Source of the DNA: RGUW01 sp049421025
GTDB lineage: Bacteria > Cyanobacteriota > Cyanobacteriia > PCC-6307 > Cyanobiaceae
Assembly: GCA_049421025.1 (NCBI GenBank)
Contig: JBMSMG010000065.1
Location: 1 to 9,322, forward strand
DNA length: 9,322 bases
Direction: 5' to 3'
The position numbers were made by a program, and so were the translations under genes. Positions within the stretch are counted from its first letter, which is position 1. Each line of letters begins with the position of its first letter. Positions 6,115 to 9,322 of this stretch are shown here, piece by piece. The notes under the pieces are model-generated. The model was not told where the DNA came from. It did no database searches and was given only the letters and a program-made list of their open reading frames with translations.

Positions 6115-7359
6115 ATGACCGCCACCACGGCCCACCCCAGTCTCGAAAGCACGCTTGATGCCGAGCTCGAGGCCGCTCTGCCCGAGCTGATCGAGCTAAG
6201 GCGCCATTTGCATCGCCATCCTGAGCTCAGCGGTCAGGAGCAGCAGACCGCGGCTCTGGTGGCCGGCGAGCTCAGGCGCCTGGGCTGGCAGGTGCGCGAG
6301 GGCGTCGGCCGCACCGGCGTGCTGGCCGAACTGGGACCCCAGCAGCTGGCTGGCGGCCAGGCAGCGCCGATTGTGGCGCTGCGGGTCGACATGGACGCCC
6401 TGCCCGTTGAGGAGCGCACCGAGCTCCCTTATGCCTCGAGTCGGCAGGGTCTCATGCACGCCTGCGGCCATGACATTCACACCACGGTCGGCCTGGGGGT
6501 GGCCCGCTTGCTTGCCCATGTGGCGGCTGTGGAGCCGGCCAGGCTTGGCGCCCGTGTGCGGCTGTTGTTTCAACCCGCCGAAGAGACCGCCGAGGGTGCC
6601 GCCTGGATGCGGGCCGACGGCGCCACCGACGGTGTTGAAGCCCTCTTTGGCGTGCATGTGTATCCGTCAATCCCGGTGGGCAGCATCGGTGTGCGCTGCG
6701 GCAGCCTGACCGCGGCTGCAGGTGAGCTCGAGGTCGAGGTGCTGGGCGAAGGGGGCCATGGCGCGCGCCCCCACCAGAGCACCGATGCCATCTGGATCGC
6801 GGCGCGGGTGGTGAGCGGCCTGCAGGAGGCGATCAGTCGCCGCCTCGATGCGCTGCATCCGGTGGTGGTGAGCTTTGGCCGCATTGAAGGCGGCAAGGCA
6901 TTCAACGTGATTGCTGATCACGTGCGGCTGCTGGGCACGGTGCGCTGCCTCGACACCGAGCTCCATGCCCAGCTCCCTGGCTGGATCGAGGACACCGTGC
7001 AGGCCCTCTGCCAGGGCCATGGCGGCGAGGCACGGGTGCGTTACCGGGTGATCTCGCCGCCGGTCCACAACGACCGCGCCCTCACTGAACTGGTGGCCTC
7101 GGTCGGCGAGCAGCTGCTGGGCCGCGAGCAGGTGCTGTGGCTGGAGCAGCCATCGCTGGGTGCCGAAGACTTTGCCCAGTTGCTCGACGGCACCCGCGGC
7201 ACCATGTTCCGTCTGGGGGTCGCGGGCCCCGCGGGCTGCAGCCCGCTGCATAGCAGCACCTTTGCGGCCGATGAAGGGTGCCTGCCGGTGGGCATTGGCG
7301 TGCTCAGCCGCGCCCTGCTGCGCTGGATCGAGCAGCGCGCTGCCAGGCTGGAGCCATGA
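6115..7359 (+). CDS. M20 family metallo-amidohydrolase (N-acyl-amino-acid / IAA-amino acid hydrolase type)
   Basis: This 414-residue enzyme belongs to peptidase family M20, hippurate/IAA-amino-acid hydrolase branch, and should cleave an N-acyl-amino acid using two metal ions. Visible landmarks are LRRHLHRHPELSG (28-40), VALRVDMDALPVEE (87-100), HACGHDIHTT (115-124, with metal-site C117 and H119), LLFQPAEETAEGA (150-162, with E156 and E157), FGVHVYP (178-184, H181) and PLHSSTF (377-383, H379). The inserted lid/dimerisation domain is about 192-305, beginning after GVRCGSLTA and including GGHGARPHQSTDA. All expected metal ligands are present and the length is normal. The true acyl substrate cannot be read from sequence. 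ATG 6115 follows the TPR gene by 10 nt without a clear Shine-Dalgarno, which suggests translational coupling. Its stop overlaps the next start (ATGA). Confidence 0.92.
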   Translation: MTATTAHPSLESTLDAELEAALPELIELRRHLHRHPELSGQEQQTAALVAGELRRLGWQVREGVGRTGVLAELGPQQLAGGQAAPIVALRVDMDALPVEERTELPYASSRQGLMHACGHDIHTTVGLGVARLLAHVAAVEPARLGARVRLLFQPAEETAEGAAWMRADGATDGVEALFGVHVYPSIPVGSIGVRCGSLTAAAGELEVEVLGEGGHGARPHQSTDAIWIAARVVSGLQEAISRRLDALHPVVVSFGRIEGGKAFNVIADHVRLLGTVRCLDTELHAQLPGWIEDTVQALCQGHGGEARVRYRVISPPVHNDRALTELVASVGEQLLGREQVLWLEQPSLGAEDFAQLLDGTRGTMFRLGVAGPAGCSPLHSSTFAADEGCLPVGIGVLSRALLRWIEQRAARLEP

Positions 7360-7571
7360 AGGAGCGCACGCTGCTGTTGAGCTGGCTGGCTCTGGCGGCG
7401 CCATTGCTGGCGCTGCTGGCGCTGCTGGCTTTATTGAGCCGCTCGGGTCCAAGCCGCCTGCAGGCGCTGCCGCCGCTGCTGATCGCTAGCGGTCTGCTGT
7501 TCAGCAGTGCGCTCAGCCGGCGGCAGCAGCGGCGTCGGTTGCTGTTGGCCCTGAGGCACCCTGATGACTGA
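7356..7571 (+). CDS. Small two-helix membrane protein, function unknown
   Basis: A 71-residue protein that I do not recognise. It has two hydrophobic stretches: residues 6-28, almost entirely Leu/Ala, and 37-53. A strongly basic tail SRRQQRRRLLLALRHPDD follows and would sit in the cytoplasm if both helices span the membrane. The start ATG 7356 overlaps the hydrolase stop, and the gene overlaps the HEAT-repeat gene by 8 nt, so it is wedged tightly into the operon. That packing supports a real gene despite its small size. GGAG at 7350-7353 is only 2 nt from the ATG. A role linked to either neighbour would be guesswork. Confidence 0.7.
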   Translation: MKERTLLLSWLALAAPLLALLALLALLSRSGPSRLQALPPLLIASGLLFSSALSRRQQRRRLLLALRHPDD

Positions 7572-8172
7572 GCAACCCTTAGATCCCCAGCAGCTCGAGC
7601 AGCTGCGCGCGGCGATCAGCTCGGGCGATCCAGCTCAGGCCATGCCGGCTCTGGCCGGTCTGCGCGAGGTGCCACCCGAGCAAGCGATTCCGCTGCTGTT
7701 GCTGGGGCTTGAGCAGGAGGTGTTCATGGTGCGCTCGCTCAGTTGCGCTGGGCTCGGCTACAAGCAGAGCGAGCGGGGCTGGGACGCCCTGACACGCGCG
7801 CTGCTCCATGACGATGATCCCAATGTGCGGGCCGAGGCGGCCAATGCCCTGGTGAGCTACAGCCTGGAGCGGGCCTGGCCGCTGTTGATCGAGGCCTTCG
7901 CCAGCAACGATCACTGGCTGGTGCGTTGCAGCATCCTTTCGGCGGTGGCCGAGCTCACAGAGGCGCCCGGCGCCTGGTTGCTCGAGCTTGCCCGCCTGGC
8001 CATCGCCGATGGTGACGGCACCGTGCGGGTTGGCGGCGCCGAGATTCTTGGCCGTTTGGTGCGCGAGGCCGTTGCCGATCAATCAGCCGAAGCCCGCAGC
8101 GAGCTCGTACAGCTCCAGCACGACAGCGACCACCGCGTTGTTGCGGCCGCGCTCAACGGCTTGCAGGGCTGA
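7564..8172 (+). CDS. HEAT-repeat protein
   Basis: The 202-residue protein is built of paired helices typical of HEAT/PBS-lyase-like repeats, roughly at 40-70, 72-104, 105-135, 140-170 and 175-202. The most typical segment is DDDPNVRAEAANALVSY (83-99), with DGTVRVGGAEILGRL (151-165) close to it. There is no signal peptide and no membrane segment. In cyanobacteria such proteins include phycobilisome lyase subunits (CpcE/PecE) and NblB-like factors, but these repeats alone do not assign it to either; a protein-binding scaffold is the safe reading. ATG 7564 overlaps the previous gene by 8 nt and has GAGG 7 nt upstream. It is the last gene of the run from ruvB; a hairpin starts at its stop codon and thiC follows 182 nt later. 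Confidence 0.83.
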   Translation: MTEQPLDPQQLEQLRAAISSGDPAQAMPALAGLREVPPEQAIPLLLLGLEQEVFMVRSLSCAGLGYKQSERGWDALTRALLHDDDPNVRAEAANALVSYSLERAWPLLIEAFASNDHWLVRCSILSAVAELTEAPGAWLLELARLAIADGDGTVRVGGAEILGRLVREAVADQSAEARSELVQLQHDSDHRVVAAALNGLQG

Positions 8173-8200
8173 GCGAGCTTCAACCTTGCTAGGTTTCGCT
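8172..8200 (+). terminator. Hairpin at the end of the HEAT gene, possible terminator
   Basis: AGCGA (8172-8176) pairs with TCGCT (8196-8200), and AACCT (8182-8186) pairs with AGGTT (8191-8195) around the loop TGCT, with a 5-nt bulge (8177-8181) on the left arm. It begins on the last base of the HEAT stop codon and ends three bases before the riboswitch. There is no U-tract, only TTGT, so it is not a classic intrinsic terminator. It could instead stabilise or process the 3' end, or lie over the thiC promoter. Confidence 0.35.
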
Positions 8201-8202
8201 TG

Positions 8203-8281
8203 TCACTAGGGGTGCCCCTTTGCGGGGGCTGAGATCACACCCTCTGCACCTGATCCGGGTCATGCCGGCGCAGGGAAGTGG
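8203..8281 (+). promoter_or_regulatory. TPP riboswitch (THI element) upstream of thiC
   Basis: The conserved aptamer core is intact: CTGAGA at 8229-8234, ACCTGATC at 8248-8255, GGGTCATGCC at 8257-8266 and GCAGGGAA at 8270-8277. The expected helices can be drawn. P1 is CACT 8204-8207 with AGTG 8277-8280. P2 is GGGTG 8210-8214 with CACCC 8238-8242. The P3-type hairpin is CCCC 8215-8218 with GGGG 8225-8228. P4 is CTGC 8244-8247 with GCAG 8270-8273, and P5 is CCGG 8255-8258 with CCGG 8265-8268. Thiamine pyrophosphate binding should lower thiC expression. The short hairpin near CCCC is a compact P3 without a P3a extension. Confidence 0.95.
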
Positions 8282-8354
8282 AAACGAACTCGGCATCCGG
8301 AACTGGTCCCCCTGGCCGCTTTGCGCGGATCACTGTTCTTCGCCACCCCCAGCC
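8282..8354 (+). promoter_or_regulatory. Expression platform / leader between the riboswitch and thiC
   Basis: These 73 nt contain neither a strong terminator with a U-run nor a Shine-Dalgarno before ATG 8355; the last bases are C-rich (CCACCCCC at 8343-8350). A weak hairpin CCGC 8316-8319 with GCGG 8325-8328 exists. CACCCC (8344-8349) can pair with GGGGTG (8209-8214), part of the aptamer P2 strand, so a switch acting on translation start is possible. Confidence 0.4.
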
Positions 8355-9322
8355 ATGCGCAGCGCCTGGATCGAAAAGCGTCAAGGTCAGGCCAACGTCT
8401 CCCAGATGCACTACGCCCGCCAAGGCGTGGTCACCGAGGAGATGGCCCATGTGGCCCAGCGCGAGAACTTGCCCGAATCGCTGATTCGCGAAGAGGTGGC
8501 CCGGGGCCGCATGATCATCCCGGCCAACATCAACCACCCGAATCTGGAGCCGATGGCGATCGGCATCGCCTCCAAGTGCAAGGTGAACGCCAACATCGGC
8601 GCCTCGCCCAATGCCAGTGACGTCAGCGAAGAGCTCAAAAAGCTTGAGCTGGCGGTTAAGTACGGCGCCGATACGGTCATGGACCTCTCGACCGGTGGCG
8701 TCAACCTTGATGAGGTGCGTACCGCGATCATTGGCGCCTCACCGGTTCCCATCGGCACGGTGCCGGTGTACCAGGCGCTTGAGAGCGTGCACGGCTCGAT
8801 CGAGAAGCTCTCAGAAGATGACTTTTTGCACATCATCGAGAAGCACTGCCAGCAGGGGGTCGACTACCAGACCATCCACGCCGGCCTGCTGATCGAGCAC
8901 CTGCCCAAGGTCAAGGGGCGCCTCACCGGCATCGTGAGCCGCGGCGGCGGCATCCTGGCCCAGTGGATGCTCTACCACCACAAGCAGAACCCGCTCTACA
9001 CGCGCTTCGACGACATCTGCGAGATCTTCAAGCGCTACGACTGCACCTTCTCGCTGGGTGATTCGCTGCGGCCCGGCTGCCTGCATGACGCCAGCGACGA
9101 GGCCCAGCTGGCCGAGCTCAAGACCCTGGGTGAGCTGACCCGCCGCGCCTGGGAGCACGACGTCCAGGTCATGGTCGAGGGCCCCGGTCACGTGCCGATG
9201 GACCAGATCGAGTTCAACGTGCGCAAGCAGATGGAGGAGTGCCTGGAGGCGCCCTTCTACGTGCTGGGCCCGCTGGTGACCGACATCGCCCCGGGGTACG
9301 ACCACATCACCAGTGCCATCGG
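8355..9322 (+). CDS. thiC: Phosphomethylpyrimidine synthase ThiC, N-terminal part (runs off right edge)
   Basis: The open frame gives 322 complete codons before the window ends. ThiC is the radical-SAM enzyme that turns aminoimidazole ribotide into hydroxymethylpyrimidine phosphate, the pyrimidine half of thiamine. Characteristic blocks are RSAWIEKRQGQANVSQMHYA (2-21), MIIPANINHPNLEPMAIG (53-70), VNANIGASPNASD (77-89), IVSRGGGILAQWML (193-206), GDSLRPGCLHDASDEAQ (235-251), VEGPGHVPMDQIEFNV (274-289) and PLVTDIAPGYDHIT (306-319). The C-terminal CxxCxxxxC cluster motif lies beyond the edge; the cyanobacterial form is about 460 residues and lacks the long N-terminal extension of enterobacterial ThiC. 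ATG 8355 fits the usual MRSAWIEKR start and follows the TPP riboswitch. No Shine-Dalgarno is visible. Since the upstream hairpin lacks a U-tract, readthrough from the ruvB operon cannot be excluded. Confidence 0.97.
   Translation, partial: MRSAWIEKRQGQANVSQMHYARQGVVTEEMAHVAQRENLPESLIREEVARGRMIIPANINHPNLEPMAIGIASKCKVNANIGASPNASDVSEELKKLELAVKYGADTVMDLSTGGVNLDEVRTAIIGASPVPIGTVPVYQALESVHGSIEKLSEDDFLHIIEKHCQQGVDYQTIHAGLLIEHLPKVKGRLTGIVSRGGGILAQWMLYHHKQNPLYTRFDDICEIFKRYDCTFSLGDSLRPGCLHDASDEAQLAELKTLGELTRRAWEHDVQVMVEGPGHVPMDQIEFNVRKQMEECLEAPFYVLGPLVTDIAPGYDHITSAI

Noticed and set aside
6667..7452. Minus-strand open frame (261 codons) opposite the M20 hydrolase
   Set aside because: Shadow of a complete, motif-rich plus-strand gene; it also crosses the next gene's start.
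8161..8195. TTGCAG (8161) and TAGGTT (8190) as a thiC promoter
   Set aside because: The spacing is 23 nt and both boxes match poorly, so a promoter cannot be supported.
8316..8340. CCGC/GCGG hairpin as an intrinsic terminator of the riboswitch
   Set aside because: Only four base pairs, and the following bases (ATCACTGTTCTT) are not a proper U-run.
8811..9305. Minus-strand open frame (164 codons) opposite thiC
   Set aside because: thiC is unmistakable on the plus strand; the antisense is a by-product of its codon use.

Overview
The window is GC-rich, tightly packed chromosomal DNA that most resembles a picocyanobacterium of the Cyanobium / marine Synechococcus group. This rests on the proteins: a ThiC of the cyanobacterial/plant type under a TPP riboswitch, a RuvB with a long N-terminal extension, a HEAT-repeat protein, an exported TPR protein and an EgtB. 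The species assignment is inference. No mobile element, CRISPR array, tRNA or rRNA gene was seen, and no gene looks obviously broken or transferred.

Layout. (1) Positions 1-546, minus strand: N-terminal part of egtB (ergothioneine biosynthesis), running off the left edge. (2) 547-636: a 90-bp divergent intergenic region with a perfect 10-bp-arm palindrome. (3) 637-3626, plus strand: a cysteine-synthase-like PLP enzyme whose stop overlaps the GTG start of a membrane-anchored Ser/Thr-kinase-like protein. That protein has an Arg where the VAIK lysine should be and a very short activation segment. (4) 3623-4123, minus strand: smpB, convergent with the kinase gene. The two stop codons share one CTAG. 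(5) 4124-4191: a second divergent intergenic region, holding a relaxed copy of the same inverted repeat. (6) 4192-8172, plus strand: an apparent operon of ruvB, exported TPR protein, M20 amidohydrolase, 71-aa membrane protein and HEAT-repeat protein, joined by 4-nt or 8-nt overlaps or a 10-nt gap. (7) 8172-8354: a hairpin, a complete TPP riboswitch and a leader of about 73 nt. (8) 8355-9322: thiC, running off the right edge.

How the genes may work together. EgtB uses a cysteine-containing thiol as sulfur donor, so a divergent cysteine-synthase-like gene across a shared palindrome suggests coordinated sulfur/thiol metabolism (inference). The ruvB cluster mixes DNA repair with poorly characterised proteins, so the grouping may reflect compaction rather than one pathway. 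thiC is under thiamine-pyrophosphate feedback, as in many bacteria.

Nothing here is clearly a new multi-gene system. The most interesting items are the degenerate kinase, the paired inverted repeats in the two divergent promoter regions, and the terminator-less, Shine-Dalgarno-less riboswitch leader.
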